A stretch of 64,000 bases of DNA from Acetivibrio straminisolvens JCM 21531. Its GTDB lineage: Bacteria; Bacillota; Clostridia; Acetivibrionales; Acetivibrionaceae. A model generated the notes under the pieces. That model searched no databases. It was not told the DNA's origin and saw only the letters and a program-made list of their open reading frames with translations. The DNA lies in contig NZ_BAVR01000002.1 in the NCBI RefSeq assembly GCF_000521465.1, positions 1 to 64,000 on the forward strand. The letters are read 5' to 3'. The translations under genes were made by a program, and so were the position numbers. Positions within the stretch are counted from its first letter, which is position 1. The number at the start of each line of letters is the position of its first letter. Below are positions 1 through 10,237 of this stretch, piece by piece.

Positions 1-7
1 TATTAAT

Positions 8-36
8 TTTACTTATTTATTTTATCATATTATAAT
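8..36 (+). promoter_or_regulatory. sigma-A promoter of purL
   Basis: TTTACT at 8-13 and TATAAT at 31-36 are separated by exactly 17 nt and lie just upstream of the purL start. Upstream context is cut off by the window edge, so an earlier operon promoter cannot be excluded. Confidence 0.55.
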
Positions 37-88
37 GTATTTGTATTCATCAAAATGTCGAAAAAAATTATTTGAAAGAGGTACTGGT

Positions 89-3000
89 ATGGTTAAGATT
101 GTAAGAAGAGTTTTTGTCGAAAAGAAAAAGGGTTTTGATTTGGATGCCCAAAGAATGTACAGGGATTTGAAAGAAAACCTCAGAATCACCGGACTTTCCG
201 GAGTTAGGATAATAAACAGATATGATGTTGAGGGAATATCCGATGAGGAGTATGAAAGCGCGAAGAGGACCATATTTTCCGAGCCGCCGGTAGAAGAGGT
301 TTTTGACGAAACCATAAATATAGATGAAAAGGATAAAATAGTTGCTATAGAGTATTTGCCCGGGCAATATGACCAGAGGGCGGATTCTGCTTCACAATGC
401 ATTCAGATACTGACCCACGGGGAAAGACCCGAAGTCAAGGTTGCAAGGCTTGTTGTGCTTCAAGGGGACGTGTCACCGGAAGAATATGAAAAGGTAAAGA
501 ATTATCTGATAAACCCTGTAGAATCACAGGAAGCATCTTTGGAAAAGCCGTCAACTCTGGATGTGGAAGTGAGTGTTCCTGAAGATGTAAAGGTTTTAAA
601 GGGATTTATTGACATGAACCGTGAGGAGCTTAAAGCTTTTGCAGACAGCATGGGTTTTGCGATGTCTTTGGAAGATCTGGAATTTTGCCAGAAGTATTTC
701 AGGGACGATGAAAAGAGGGACCCTACCATTACCGAAATAAAGGTTATTGACACCTATTGGTCCGATCACTGCCGTCATACCACATTCCTTACCAATATAC
801 AGAGTGTGGATATTGAAGAAGGCAGGTTTACAGCACCTGTTAAGGAGGCTTATGAGGGCTATCTTGAGTCAAGAAAGTTTGTCTACGGTAACAAAGAAAA
901 AGATATCTGCCTTATGGACATCGCAGTGATGGGCATGAAGGAGTTAAAGAAAAAAGGAATGTTAAAAGACCTTGATGAGTCTGAGGAGATAAATGCGTGC
1001 AGTATAGTAGTTGATGTGGATGTAAACGGGGAAAAAGAAGAGTGGCTTGTGATGTTCAAAAACGAAACCCACAACCATCCGACGGAAATAGAGCCTTTCG
1101 GAGGAGCTGCCACTTGCCTTGGAGGTGCCATAAGAGACCCGTTGTCGGGAAGATCCTATGTGTATCAGGCTATGCGTGTAACGGGAAGCGGCGATCCGCG
1201 TACCGGTATAGAGGACACCATACCGGGAAAGCTTCCTCAAAGAAAGATAACAACAGAGGCAGCTCAGGGTTACAGTTCTTACGGAAACCAGATAGGTCTT
1301 GCTACCGGACAGGTTGCCGAAGTTTATGATGAAGATTTTGTGACAAAGAGAATGGAAATCGGTGCGGTAATTGGTGCTGCTCCGAGAAAGAATGTAAAAA
1401 GAGAAAAGCCCAAAGCCGGAGATGTAATCATACTCCTTGGAGGAAGGACAGGCCGTGACGGTTGCGGAGGAGCTACCGGCTCTTCAAAAGAGCATACGGA
1501 AGAGTCTTTGCTTACCTGTGGAGCCGAAGTGCAAAAGGGTAATCCTCTAACTGAAAGAAAAATTCAGAGGCTGTTTAGAAAGCCTGAGGTCAGCACCATG
1601 ATTAAGAAATGCAATGACTTTGGTGCTGGAGGAGTATCCGTTGCTATAGGTGAGCTTGCGGAAGGACTTAGAATAAACCTTGATGCAGTGCCTAAAAAGT
1701 ACGAGGGACTTGACGGTACTGAGCTTGCCATTTCGGAATCTCAGGAAAGAATGGCTGTAGTGGTGTCAAAAGACAATGTTGAAGCCTTTATTAAAGCTTC
1801 AGGCGAAGAAAACCTGGAGGCTACACCTGTTGCAGAGGTAACAGATGACAGAAGGCTTGTAATGTACTGGAGAGATAAGACAATTGTAAATATTAAAAGA
1901 GATTTTCTCGATACCAACGGGGTAAAGCAAAATTCCAATGTTTTGGTTGCTGCTCCTTCGGAAGAAGAATATTATTTTGACAGAATTCCTAAGGAAGTTG
2001 AGGATTACGCAAAGAATCTTCGTGATGCATGGATTGGAAACTTGCAGAGATTGAATGTATGCAGCCAAAAAGGACTTGTAGAGAGATTCGACAGCACCAT
2101 CGGTGCCGGGACTGTGCTGATGCCTTTCGGCGGAAAGTATCAACTTACACCTTCGGAAGGAATGGCGGCAAAGATTCCGGTACTGGACGCAGAAACAAAC
2201 ACCGGTACGCTTATGACCTTTGGATACAATCCTTCAATCTCAAAGTGGAGTCCGTTCCATGGGGCGATGTTTGCTGTGATAGAATCTGTTGCTAAAATTG
2301 TTGCGATGGGTGGAGATTACAAAAAAATAAGATTGACCCTACAAGAGTATTTCGAGAAACTGGGTAAGGAACCTAAAAAGTGGGGCAAGCCCTTTAGTGC
2401 ATTGCTTGGTGCTTATTACGCTCAAACCAAGATGGGCATACCTGCCATTGGAGGAAAGGATAGTATGTCGGGAACCTTTAAGGATATGAATGTACCTCCG
2501 ACTTTGGTTTCCTTTGCCGTTGCAACAATGGACGTAAATTATACAGTGTCTTCCGAATTTAAAAAAGCCGGAAGTAAGTTGTTTTGGTTCCTCTGAAAAT
2601 AGATGAAAAGGGATTGCCGGATTTTGTCCAGTTGGATAAAAATTATACAGTGATACATGAAATGATTATGAAAGGAAAGGTGCTTGCATCTCACACTGTT
2701 AGAAGCGGTGGAATTTCTGAAGCGGTAAGCAAAATGTGCTTTGGAAATATGATAGGATTTAGGTTTGAGGCGTCTATAGATGCAAGAAGTCTTTTTGAGC
2801 CCCTTTACGGGTCTGTCGTTCTGGAGATGGATGAGAACAGTAACTTGGATGAATTGTTAAAAGGCGTAGAGTATGAAGTTTTGGGTGTTACTCAGGAGAA
2901 AAAAGCAATTGACTTTAAAGATGTCAGCCTTGATATAGAGGAGCTTTGCCAAAAATGGCAGGAGCCTTTGGAGAAGGTTTTCCCGACAAATACAGAGCTT

Positions 3001-3867
3001 GTAAGCGGTGCCCCAAAACAGTACAAATATGAAAAGAGGAATAATATAAAGCCGTCTGTTTCAGTGGCAAAACCAAGAATATTTATGCCCATATTCCCCG
3101 GAACCAACTGTGAATACGATACTGCCAAAGCTTTTGAAAAGGCCGGCGGTGCGGTGGATATGCTTGTAATAAAGAATCTTACATCCGCCGAAATAGATGA
3201 ATCTATAAGAGAAATGGCAAAAAGGATTGACAATTCCCAGATTGTGATGATACCTGGAGGATTTAGCGGCGGTGATGAACCTGACGGTTCAGGAAAATTT
3301 ATAGCCACGGCATTTAGAAACCCGAGAGTAAAAGAAGCGGTAATGAGGCTTCTTAAGCAGAGAGACGGACTTATGCTGGGTATATGCAATGGTTTCCAGG
3401 CCCTTATAAAGCTTGGACTTGTACCGTATGGCGAAATCAGGGACCTTAATGAAGACAGTCCTACCCTTACCTTTAATACAATAGGCCGCCACGTTTCATG
3501 TATGGTTAGGACAAAAATAACATCAACCCTGTCACCATGGTTTAACAATGTAAATGTGGGAGATGTTCATACCATAGCTGTATCCCATGGTGAAGGAAGA
3601 TTTGTGGCAAATAAAGAAGTGCTTGAGATGATGGAAAAGAACGGACAGATAGCAACCCAGTATGTTGACCCTGACAATAACGCAACCTATGACATAAGGT
3701 TTAATCCAAATGGCTCTTTCGAGGCTATTGAGGGTATAACAAGTCCTGACGGAAGAGTTTTGGGTAAAATGGGACATTCCGAGAGAATAGGAAGCAATGT
3801 TGCAAAAAATGTGCCGGGAAATAAGGATCAAAAGTTGTTTGAAGCGGGTGTAAGCTACTTTAAGTAA
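89..3867 (+). CDS. purL: Phosphoribosylformylglycinamidine synthase, single-chain (PurL with fused glutaminase); one frameshift as given
   Basis: The enzyme makes FGAM from FGAR, ATP and glutamine in cytosolic purine synthesis. The chain is about 1,259 residues, the length of the single-chain form: N-terminal linker, two PurM-like synthase halves (HNHPTEIEPFGGAATC and later SPFHGAMFAV segments), and a C-terminal class I amidotransferase with FPGTNCEYD, nucleophile Cys in GICNGFQALI and the His of VSHGEGRF. The ATG at 89 follows GAAAGAGG and gives MVKIVRRVF; the ATG at 35 overlaps the promoter and is not used. The reading frame breaks near 2580-2583: adding one G to the single G at 2581 restores KLVLVPLKID, so the two halves are one gene. 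No other pur gene is in the window. Confidence 0.95.
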
Positions 3868-3981
3868 GATTTCCCTTAAAAAGCTGAAAAAAAATTTATG
3901 TAGTATTTATGAAATATATGTTATAATCAAAAGGCGTAGAGAAAGACAAGATGTTTTTATACTTTTATAAGGGGTGAGGTA

Positions 3982-4038
3982 ATGAACAAAATAAAGACAA
4001 TCGGGAAACATCTTCCGAAAGAATGTTTACAATTTTGA
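3982..4038 (+). CDS. Possible 18-residue leader peptide or gene remnant
   Basis: An ATG at 3982 is preceded by a strong ribosome-binding site (GGGGTGAGG at 3971-3979) and opens an 18-codon frame, MNKIKTIGKHLPKECLQF, ending at 4038. A TATAAT lies upstream at 3922-3927. I recognise no family. The good translation signal before such a short frame suggests a small peptide, or the start of a gene lost by deletion. Confidence 0.25.
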   Translation: MNKIKTIGKHLPKECLQF

Positions 4039-4068
4039 CACAATTAAGTCAAACTTAGATGTTATAAT
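4035..4068 (+). promoter_or_regulatory. Putative promoter/operator region of the parvulin gene
   Basis: An inverted repeat TTGAC-N8-GTCAA occupies 4035-4052 and a TATAAT lies at 4063-4068, 60 nt before the next start codon. TTGACA at 4035 would be 22 nt from the -10, too far for ordinary sigma-A use, so the repeat may instead be a regulator site overlapping the -35 region. Confidence 0.35.
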
Positions 4069-4126
4069 GGTTTTTATGAGGAAAAAGTATTTAAGCTTAA
4101 AAAATTAAAAAAAAGGATGAATCAGA

Positions 4127-5359
4127 ATGAAAAAATCAAAGAGTATAATACTGGTTGTCAGTATAGTAGTACTACTGATTGCGGGTTTGTCAGTAGCGAC
4201 ATATTTTTTATTGAGACCCATGTTTAAAGATCAAGGAATAATCGGCAATTCTGAGACTCCACCATTGACGGAAGAAGAGGCCAATACAGTAATAGCAGAA
4301 GTAAATGGTGAAAAGATTTTATACAAAGACTTCTATTTTCTATACAGCCAGCAAGCGGCATATTATGGTATTACAGACGAGGATTCACTGAATGATGATA
4401 TGAAGGAAATGTTAAAGACTATAAAGAAAGAAATATTAACTCAGTTAATACAGCAAGAACTTGCCAAGCAAAAGGCAAAAGAAGCAGGTTATGTGGTAAC
4501 GGACGAAAAACTTAATGAAGCCTCAGAGGCTTTTGAAGAAATGGTTAATAGCTTTGCAACTCAGTTAAAGCTGCAGAATCCGTCCGAAGCAGAGAGCAAA
4601 GATTTTGTTAAAGAAGCTAAAGACTTTATTAATAAAGAGCTTAAGGCTATGAGGTTGACAATGGATGAGTATATGCAGCAATCTGCCGAATATATAGTTG
4701 TAACGGAATTTATGGAGGATCTTACAAAGGATATTGCGGTATCCGATGATGATATCAAAGTGTATTATGATGAACAGTTAAAGCTTCAAAAGGAAAACCC
4801 TGAGGAAGCTATGTATGCCCCAATACAATTGCTTCAACCTGCAAGTTCAAGGGTAAAACATATATTGATAGCTTTGCCTGATGAAGAACAGCAGGAGTAC
4901 AAAACATTGGCACAAGAAGGAAAGACTGAAGAAGCTGAGGCATATCTGAAGGAAAAACTTGAAGCAATAAAGCCGAAGGCTGAAGAGGTATTAAATAAAG
5001 CAAAAAGCGGAGAAGACTTTGAAGCTCTTATAAAAGAATACGGCGAAGACCCCGGAATGGAATCAGAAGATTACAAGGACGGATATATAGTTTCAAAAAA
5101 CAGTGGATTTATTCAAAGTTTTGAAGATGCTTCTCTGGCTTTAGGAGTAGGCGAGATATCGGATCTTGTTGAAGGTCCTTACGGATATCATATAATAAAA
5201 GTGTACGAGAAGACTGATGCAAAATCATATCCACTGGAACAGAAGAAGGATGAGATAAAGGAAATGTTACAAAGCGATAAGAAGACGACTTTCATGGACG
5301 AAAAGATGAAAGAGTGGGAAAATGCTTCTACGATAGTAAGGTATGATGAGTTGCTGTAA
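4127..5359 (+). CDS. Membrane-anchored SurA/PrsA-type foldase with parvulin PPIase domain
   Basis: 410 residues. Residues about 7-30 form one hydrophobic anchor (no lipobox Cys, unlike PrsA lipoproteins), followed by a helical SurA-N-like chaperone region (about 55-235) and a PpiC/parvulin rotamase domain (about 240-375) with the family landmarks SSRVKHILI, GEDFEALIKEYGEDPG and GPYGYHIIKVYE. It should catalyse prolyl isomerisation and assist folding of exported proteins on the outer face of the membrane, which matters for a cell exporting cellulosome subunits. The gene stands alone, with its own upstream signals and a terminator directly after it. The specific name (prsA or other) cannot be settled from sequence alone. 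Confidence 0.85.
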   Translation: MKKSKSIILVVSIVVLLIAGLSVATYFLLRPMFKDQGIIGNSETPPLTEEEANTVIAEVNGEKILYKDFYFLYSQQAAYYGITDEDSLNDDMKEMLKTIKKEILTQLIQQELAKQKAKEAGYVVTDEKLNEASEAFEEMVNSFATQLKLQNPSEAESKDFVKEAKDFINKELKAMRLTMDEYMQQSAEYIVVTEFMEDLTKDIAVSDDDIKVYYDEQLKLQKENPEEAMYAPIQLLQPASSRVKHILIALPDEEQQEYKTLAQEGKTEEAEAYLKEKLEAIKPKAEEVLNKAKSGEDFEALIKEYGEDPGMESEDYKDGYIVSKNSGFIQSFEDASLALGVGEISDLVEGPYGYHIIKVYEKTDAKSYPLEQKKDEIKEMLQSDKKTTFMDEKMKEWENASTIVRYDELL

Positions 5360-5374
5360 TCTTATAAATCAAAG

Positions 5375-5405
5375 AATCCTGGCGGTTTGGACTGCCAGGA
5401 TTTTT
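5375..5405 (+). terminator. Intrinsic terminator after the parvulin gene
   Basis: AATCCTGGC at 5375-5383 pairs perfectly with GCCAGGATT at 5394-5402, followed by a short T run. It lies between converging genes and may also slow transcripts from asnB. Confidence 0.8.
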
Positions 5406-5415
5406 AGTATCTTCA

Positions 5416-7257
5416 TTATATAATCGATATTCGGTTTTCCCGCAACCAAAAATCAACCTGTATGAGGTAGGCAAACATTTGAGGCTGTGCCATCAACTGG
5501 CCGAACCAAGGATTTGAGTTGTCTGAATTTCCTTCTGCCATAGATTTTATCACTTTTACATCAATTAGTTGATGAAGAGGCGAACTGCTGTCGCTTAGTA
5601 TTTCCAACAGCCACTTGCTGACTGCTTTCTTATATGAAGGATTGTGAGTTTTGGGATACGGGCTTTTCTTTCTCTCAATTATATAATCGGGTACTATGCC
5701 TTTTAGAGCCTGCCTTAAAAGGCCCTTTTCTCTTCCGTTATACATCTTTAAGTCCCATGGAACATTCCATACATACTGTACCAGCCTGTGGTCACAGAAG
5801 GGAACCCTTACTTCAAGGCCTGATGCCATACTCATGCGGTCTTTTCTGTCGAGCAGGGTGGACATAAACCAGTTAATGTTAAGGTAGAAGATTTCTCTTC
5901 TTCTGGCTTCTAGCCTGTTTTCTCCCTTTAGATGCGGAACCTCGCTTAGAGTTTCTCTATAGCGTCTATTGATATATTCTTCAGGCTTTATCAAATTCAA
6001 AAGCTCACGGGACAGTATTTTTGTCCTTTCCTGCACCGAAACGGCCCATGGAAAAGTGTCGGCAAAAAGCATTTTCTCGTTGTGAAACCACGGATATCCG
6101 CCGAATATCTCATCGGCACATTCACCGGATAGTGCCACCACCGAATGCTTTTTTACTTCACGGCAGAAAAGAAACAGGGATGAGTCTATGTCTGCCATTC
6201 CCGGCAAGTCTCGTGCCTTTACAGCATCAATAAGTGCATCAACCAGTTGAGGTGTATCGAATTTTACATAGTGGTGACATGTATTAAAGCTTTCACTCAT
6301 TTTTCTTATCCAGGGTTCATCCGAGTTTGGCTGAAACATGCTGGGCTTAAAATAGATATCGTTGTCCACATAATCGATTGAGAAAGTGTTGAGATGTTCT
6401 TTGCCCTGACTAGCAAAAGTCTTTGCAGCAACAGCCGTAATAGCGCTTGAATCAAGCCCTCCCGACAGGAAGGTGCAAACAGGAACATCGGCCACAAGTT
6501 GCCTTATGATGGCGTCCAATACCAAATCTCTGACTTGGGCAATGGTAGCTTTTTCTCCATCGGTATGGGGATAGCTTTCCAGCGACCAATATTTTTGTAT
6601 GTGTATTCCGTTAATATCGAAGAGCATCGAGTGAGCCGGCTTAAGCTCAGAAACATCTTTGAATACACCGTGTCCCGGTGTTCGGGCAGGACCTAATGCA
6701 AATATTTCTGCCAGACCCTCAGCATCCAGTTTCGGTTCTACAAAGGGATTTGCCAAGAGAGACTTTAACTCAGAACCGAATATCAAAGAATCTCCTCTTT
6801 GGGCATAAAACAGGGGTTTTACACCGAAACGGTCCCTGCCTAAAAAAAGTCTCTTTTTTCCTTCATCCCAAATTCCGAAAGCATATATTCCGTTTAGATA
6901 TTCAACGCATTTTGTGCCCCATTCAATGTAAGACACAAGTAAAACCTCAGTGTCCGAGCTGGTGAAAAATTCGTGACCCCTTGACTTAAGTTCGTCTCGC
7001 AAATCCGCAGTATTGTAAAGTTCTCCGTTGTATGTAATGACATATCTGTTTTCACCTTGAGTGCGAACCATGGGCTGCAATCCGCCTTCAGGGTCCACGA
7101 CTATCAAACGCTTATGGGCAATAAGCGCATTGGGCGAAATCCAGCTTCCGGATGCATCCGGACCTCTAGGTGTCAACCTGTCAATCATTGAATTCAATAC
7201 ATCTTTTTGATCGGTTAAGTCTGCTTTTAGATTTATCCAACCTGCTATTCCGCACAT
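5416..7257 (-). CDS. asnB: Asparagine synthase (glutamine-hydrolysing)
   Basis: 613 residues; makes Asn from Asp, ATP and Gln. The start is fixed by chemistry: class II amidotransferases need Cys at position 2 after Met removal, and MCGIAGW begins at 7257. A longer frame beginning at 7275 would bury that Cys. N-terminal Ntn amidotransferase domain (about 1-210, with RGPDASG and NGELYN), then the synthetase domain with the PP-loop SGGLDSSAI near residue 260 and GECADEIFGGYPW further on. The RBS is GGGAG about nine bases upstream. Convergent with the parvulin gene. Its leader contains a terminator-like hairpin (separate entry), so attenuation is possible. Confidence 0.93.
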   Translation of the reverse strand: MCGIAGWINLKADLTDQKDVLNSMIDRLTPRGPDASGSWISPNALIAHKRLIVVDPEGGLQPMVRTQGENRYVITYNGELYNTADLRDELKSRGHEFFTSSDTEVLLVSYIEWGTKCVEYLNGIYAFGIWDEGKKRLFLGRDRFGVKPLFYAQRGDSLIFGSELKSLLANPFVEPKLDAEGLAEIFALGPARTPGHGVFKDVSELKPAHSMLFDINGIHIQKYWSLESYPHTDGEKATIAQVRDLVLDAIIRQLVADVPVCTFLSGGLDSSAITAVAAKTFASQGKEHLNTFSIDYVDNDIYFKPSMFQPNSDEPWIRKMSESFNTCHHYVKFDTPQLVDALIDAVKARDLPGMADIDSSLFLFCREVKKHSVVALSGECADEIFGGYPWFHNEKMLFADTFPWAVSVQERTKILSRELLNLIKPEEYINRRYRETLSEVPHLKGENRLEARRREIFYLNINWFMSTLLDRKDRMSMASGLEVRVPFCDHRLVQYVWNVPWDLKMYNGREKGLLRQALKGIVPDYIIERKKSPYPKTHNPSYKKAVSKWLLEILSDSSSPLHQLIDVKVIKSMAEGNSDNSNPWFGQLMAQPQMFAYLIQVDFWLRENRISII

Positions 7258-7291
7258 ATTAATATCAACTCCCAATATTTAGATAAAAATA

Positions 7292-7322
7292 TAAAGGTGC
7301 CCTTATAACTTGTGGCACCTTT
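7292..7322 (-). terminator. Terminator-like hairpin in the asnB leader (possible attenuator)
   Basis: Read on the minus strand, AAAGGTGCC (7322-7314) pairs with GGCACCTTT (7301-7293) around a 12-nt loop and is followed by a U-rich stretch. It sits 35 nt upstream of the asnB start with no minus-strand gene before it, so it is best explained as a leader attenuator. I could not identify a T-box consensus or another known aptamer around it. Confidence 0.5.
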
Positions 7323-7530
7323 GCCTTAAGTTTTGATAAGTCTTATATACCAGTAATATATGCTGAAAAAGCATGATTTGTTACCTTGAAGGCTGTATCA
7401 AAATTTTTGAAAATTAATGATTCTTTCTTAATACTTATTGCTACTTTTTAAATATGGGAGTTATATGTCATATATTTTAGGCACTCAAAATATGTATAAT
7501 TCAGGATTATAAAAATTGGAAGTATGAAAA

Positions 7531-8301
7531 ATGAAGTTTTATGTTGTCAAAGTAAATGCCTTATTAAAGTATGGCTTCCTGGCAATTCTAATATTGGCCG
7601 TTGCATCACTTTTTTATTTTTCCCGCGAAGATGTTATTGCAGTATTTCAGCAAAAAAGAGAAATTCCCATTTATTCTGTGGATTATCCTGAGAAGAAAGT
7701 TGCCCTGACCTTTGACTGTGCCTGGGGAAGCGAAGATATACCCGATATTTTGAATACCTTGAGGGAGCATGAAGTTAAGGCAACCTTTTTCATTATCGGG
7801 GTGTGGGCTGAAAAGAACCCTGATGCGGTAAAAATGATTTCGGATGAAGGACACGATGTGGCAAATCACTCTTATTCCCATTACAAAATGTCAAGCCTCA
7901 ACAGTTCGGCAATAAAAAGCGAAATATTAAAGTGTGACAATTCATTAAAAAAGATTACGGGAAAAAATGTGGATCTGTTCAGGCCGCCCTATGGTGATTA
8001 CAATAATGACGTTGTGAGAGTCGCTAGGGAATTGAATCACTATACCATTCAGTGGGATGTGGATTCTTTGGATTGGCGGCCGGGAATTACTGCTGACGAA
8101 ATAAAGAACCGGGTGCTTAGGAATGTGAACAACGGTTCTATTATATTATTTCATAATGATACCGAACATACGGCCAAAATACTTCCGGAAATAATAGTAT
8201 CGCTTAAGGAAAAGGGGTATGGTTTTATTCCCGTTTCAAAAATGATTATGAGGGAAAATTTCGAAATCGACTATAGAGGCAGGCAAATAAAAAAGCAGTA
8301 G
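7531..8301 (+). CDS. pdaB: Polysaccharide deacetylase, PdaB-like (sporulation)
   Basis: 256 residues: one N-terminal membrane anchor (about 12-30), then a NodB homology domain. The metal and catalytic motifs are visible in order: TFDCAWG (motif 1, Asp), HSYSH (motif 2, metal His pair), RPPYG (motif 3), DVDSLDW (motif 4) and LFHND (motif 5, catalytic His). The Cys/Ala form of motif 1 in place of TFDDG is typical of the PdaB subgroup, which in Bacillus is needed to keep spores viable. It should deacetylate peptidoglycan-type sugars outside the cell. It is transcribed divergently from asnB; a TATAAT with an extended TG lies at 7495-7500 but no good -35 is visible, as expected if a sporulation sigma factor is used. 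Confidence 0.85.
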   Translation: MKFYVVKVNALLKYGFLAILILAVASLFYFSREDVIAVFQQKREIPIYSVDYPEKKVALTFDCAWGSEDIPDILNTLREHEVKATFFIIGVWAEKNPDAVKMISDEGHDVANHSYSHYKMSSLNSSAIKSEILKCDNSLKKITGKNVDLFRPPYGDYNNDVVRVARELNHYTIQWDVDSLDWRPGITADEIKNRVLRNVNNGSIILFHNDTEHTAKILPEIIVSLKEKGYGFIPVSKMIMRENFEIDYRGRQIKKQ

Positions 8302-8402
8302 CGCAAGTCCTTTGTCAAAATTTGCAGAGTGATTTTTATCCTTTTACATAAAATTAAGAAAAAAGTACATTATAAAATTACAGTTATCAAAAGAAATGGG
8401 GT

Positions 8403-9028
8403 TTGAACCGCGTGCTGATAACAGCAATAGTTGGACAAAATGACAAGGAAAAAACTGCAAATATCATTAATTCTATATTGCACAATTCAAGAAAGCGAAT
8501 CAGTATTGTTGATTCAAAGAATTTGTCCGGATTGGACGGCAAACTTGTAAAGAGTTATTTGGCTGAGCTTGAGCGAAACAATACCGATATTCTTATTCTA
8601 AAGCTTGATTTGTCTGAGATTTCAAAGGAAATTTATGACTATTTGAGATTTGATATTATTGTTTTTACAGATAAAGCCGATGAAATAAATGGAGAAATGG
8701 AACAAAACTATATGCATTTGATGAAAAAGGCTTTTTCCTTGCTGAAAGAAAAAGGCATTGCAATAGTAAATGCCGATGATAACGAACTAAACAAGTTTTT
8801 TAAAGATATTAAACATTATATTGTAACTTACGGTTTAATCTCAAGGCCAGCATGACTACATCCAGCATAGGAGACCTTGTGGCAAAGGACAATATGCTGT
8901 GTTGCCTGCAAAGAAGGATATATACGAAAAACGGAACGGTAATTGAGCCCCAGGAGTTTAAGGTTAGGACGGACCTTGAGAGCGTGGATCCTAATAATGT
9001 TTTGGCTGCTGCAACCTTTGTTTGGTAA
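8403..9028 (+). CDS. Degenerate Mur-ligase-like protein, about 208 aa; one frameshift as given
   Basis: The first 147 residues resemble a Mur ligase central domain whose P-loop has decayed: ITAIVGQNDKEKTANII replaces the usual GTNGKTTT. A later IAIVNADDNELNKF resembles the Mur 'N-A-D-D' strand. The frame stops at 8855, but adding one A at 8836-8838 gives GLNLKASMTTSSIGDL and continues to 9028, matching the loop after VTYG in Mur enzymes. No C-terminal ligase domain follows, so it is a shortened, probably non-catalytic relative. Start is TTG at 8403 or, with better spacing from GGGG at 8398-8401, GTG at 8412. Function unknown. Confidence 0.6.
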
Positions 9029-9413
9029 ATGGTTTTGATATAAATCAGATGAAAAACTAAGACAAGTCATATAAAAATACTTTCAGGCATTTTCAAGTTG
9101 GTCGATATATAATATAATAATGATTGCCAATAGTTTTTTGGATATTATAGGTAAGTTTACAAGGCGTTTTTTGTTTATTAATCAATGTAAAGAGGGGATG
9201 CATCCACGCCGGATTCCTTTCTTTAGGAACATTTTTGATTGGGTTTTATTTCAGCATATTTATATAAAATTATTAGCTTCTTTCATAAAACACACACAAA
9301 TTTAGCTAATGTGTGAATAAAGTAATTCTAAAAAGCATCACAGGTGAATAACATTACATTAGATAAATTATTGGATATACGTAAGAAGCCTAAGAGAGGA
9401 GTGTGGGGGTCGG
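9029..9413. other. Intergenic stretch without a convincing gene
   Basis: AT-rich DNA between the Mur-like gene and the ssDNA-binding protein gene. A 61-codon frame at 9120-9305 has no RBS and no recognisable product. Several TATAAT-like sequences occur around 9105-9120 but none has a matched -35. Confidence 0.5.
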
Positions 9414-10100
9414 ATGGTCGGAAACATCATTGAGAACAACATGGTGACCATTTCCGGTAAGATAGTATCAGAAGCAGAATTTAGTCATGAGGTTTACGGT
9501 GAGGGTTTTTATTGCTTTACATTGGAGGTTCCAAGACTGAGCGAGAGCTATGACAGAATTATTGTTACAGTGTCGGAGCGGCTGATTTCGAAGCAGAGCT
9601 TGCAAATAGGCAAACTCATTGAGGTAGAGGGACAGTTTCGTTCCTACAACAATTACAACACTACTGATGGAAGCAAACTTATACTAACTGTGTTTGCCAG
9701 AGAAATCAGTTTCTTGGAGGACGATAAGAAGGTCAAAAATCCGAATCAGATTTTTCTGAACGGTTTTATATGTAAAAAGCCCATATACAGAACAACTCCA
9801 TTTGGTAGGGAAATTACGGATATATTGCTGGCCGTCAACAGACCGTACAACAAGTCGGACTACATACCATGTATTTGCTGGGGAAGAAATGCCAGATATT
9901 CAGCCGGGCTTGAGGTTGGCCAGAACATAAAGATATGGGGAAGGATACAAAGCCGTGAATATCAGAAGAAATTGGAAACGGGAGAGATTGTAACAAAGGT
10001 GGCATACGAGGTTTCTGTTTCCAAGATGGAGATATGTTCAGAAGAAGGTAAGAAAGAGGAACAAGAACAGGAAGAAACGCAGGAAGAGAATGGAAATTGA
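9414..10100 (+). CDS. Tandem OB-fold single-stranded-DNA-binding-like protein
   Basis: 228 residues with two Ssb-like OB folds: residues about 8-100 (MVTISGKIVSEAEF, IEVEGQFRSYNN) and about 110-208 (FLNGFICKKPIYRTTPFGREI, IPCICWGRNAR, IKIWGRIQSREY), then an acidic Glu/Gln-rich tail (EEQEQEETQEENGN) like the protein-interaction tails of SSB. The second domain has the better SSB signature. It probably binds ssDNA, as an accessory to the main Ssb. The ATG follows GAGAGGAGTGTGG. Single-gene unit with its own terminator. Confidence 0.75.
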   Translation: MVGNIIENNMVTISGKIVSEAEFSHEVYGEGFYCFTLEVPRLSESYDRIIVTVSERLISKQSLQIGKLIEVEGQFRSYNNYNTTDGSKLILTVFAREISFLEDDKKVKNPNQIFLNGFICKKPIYRTTPFGREITDILLAVNRPYNKSDYIPCICWGRNARYSAGLEVGQNIKIWGRIQSREYQKKLETGEIVTKVAYEVSVSKMEICSEEGKKEEQEQEETQEENGN

Positions 10101-10158
10101 TGGGCGTGATTTTTTATGATGTTTCTTTGATGCAATTTATAAGTGTAGCAATAACATA

Positions 10159-10194
10159 AAAAAGGTGATCTGAATTTCTACAGGTCACCTTTTT
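10159..10194. terminator. Bidirectional intrinsic terminator
   Basis: AAAAAGGTGA and TCTG pair with CAGG and TCACCTTTTT around an 8-nt loop. A-rich on one side and T-rich on the other, it can serve both the ssDNA-binding-protein gene and the converging NADH dehydrogenase gene. Confidence 0.85.
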
Positions 10195-10237
10195 GATATT
10201 AATTTTTTAGTTTTTATAAGTATTTTAATTTACACGG

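Noticed and set aside
2892-3548. 218-codon minus-strand open frame inside purL
   Set aside because: Shadow of the purL glutaminase region; no RBS and no recognisable domain.
7258-7530. T-box riboswitch before asnB
   Set aside because: The AGGGTGG-type T-box sequence and a specifier loop could not be found; only the terminator-like hairpin is supported.
9120-9305. 61-codon frame between the Mur-like gene and the ssDNA-binding-protein gene
   Set aside because: No ribosome-binding site, odd composition, no family; left as intergenic.
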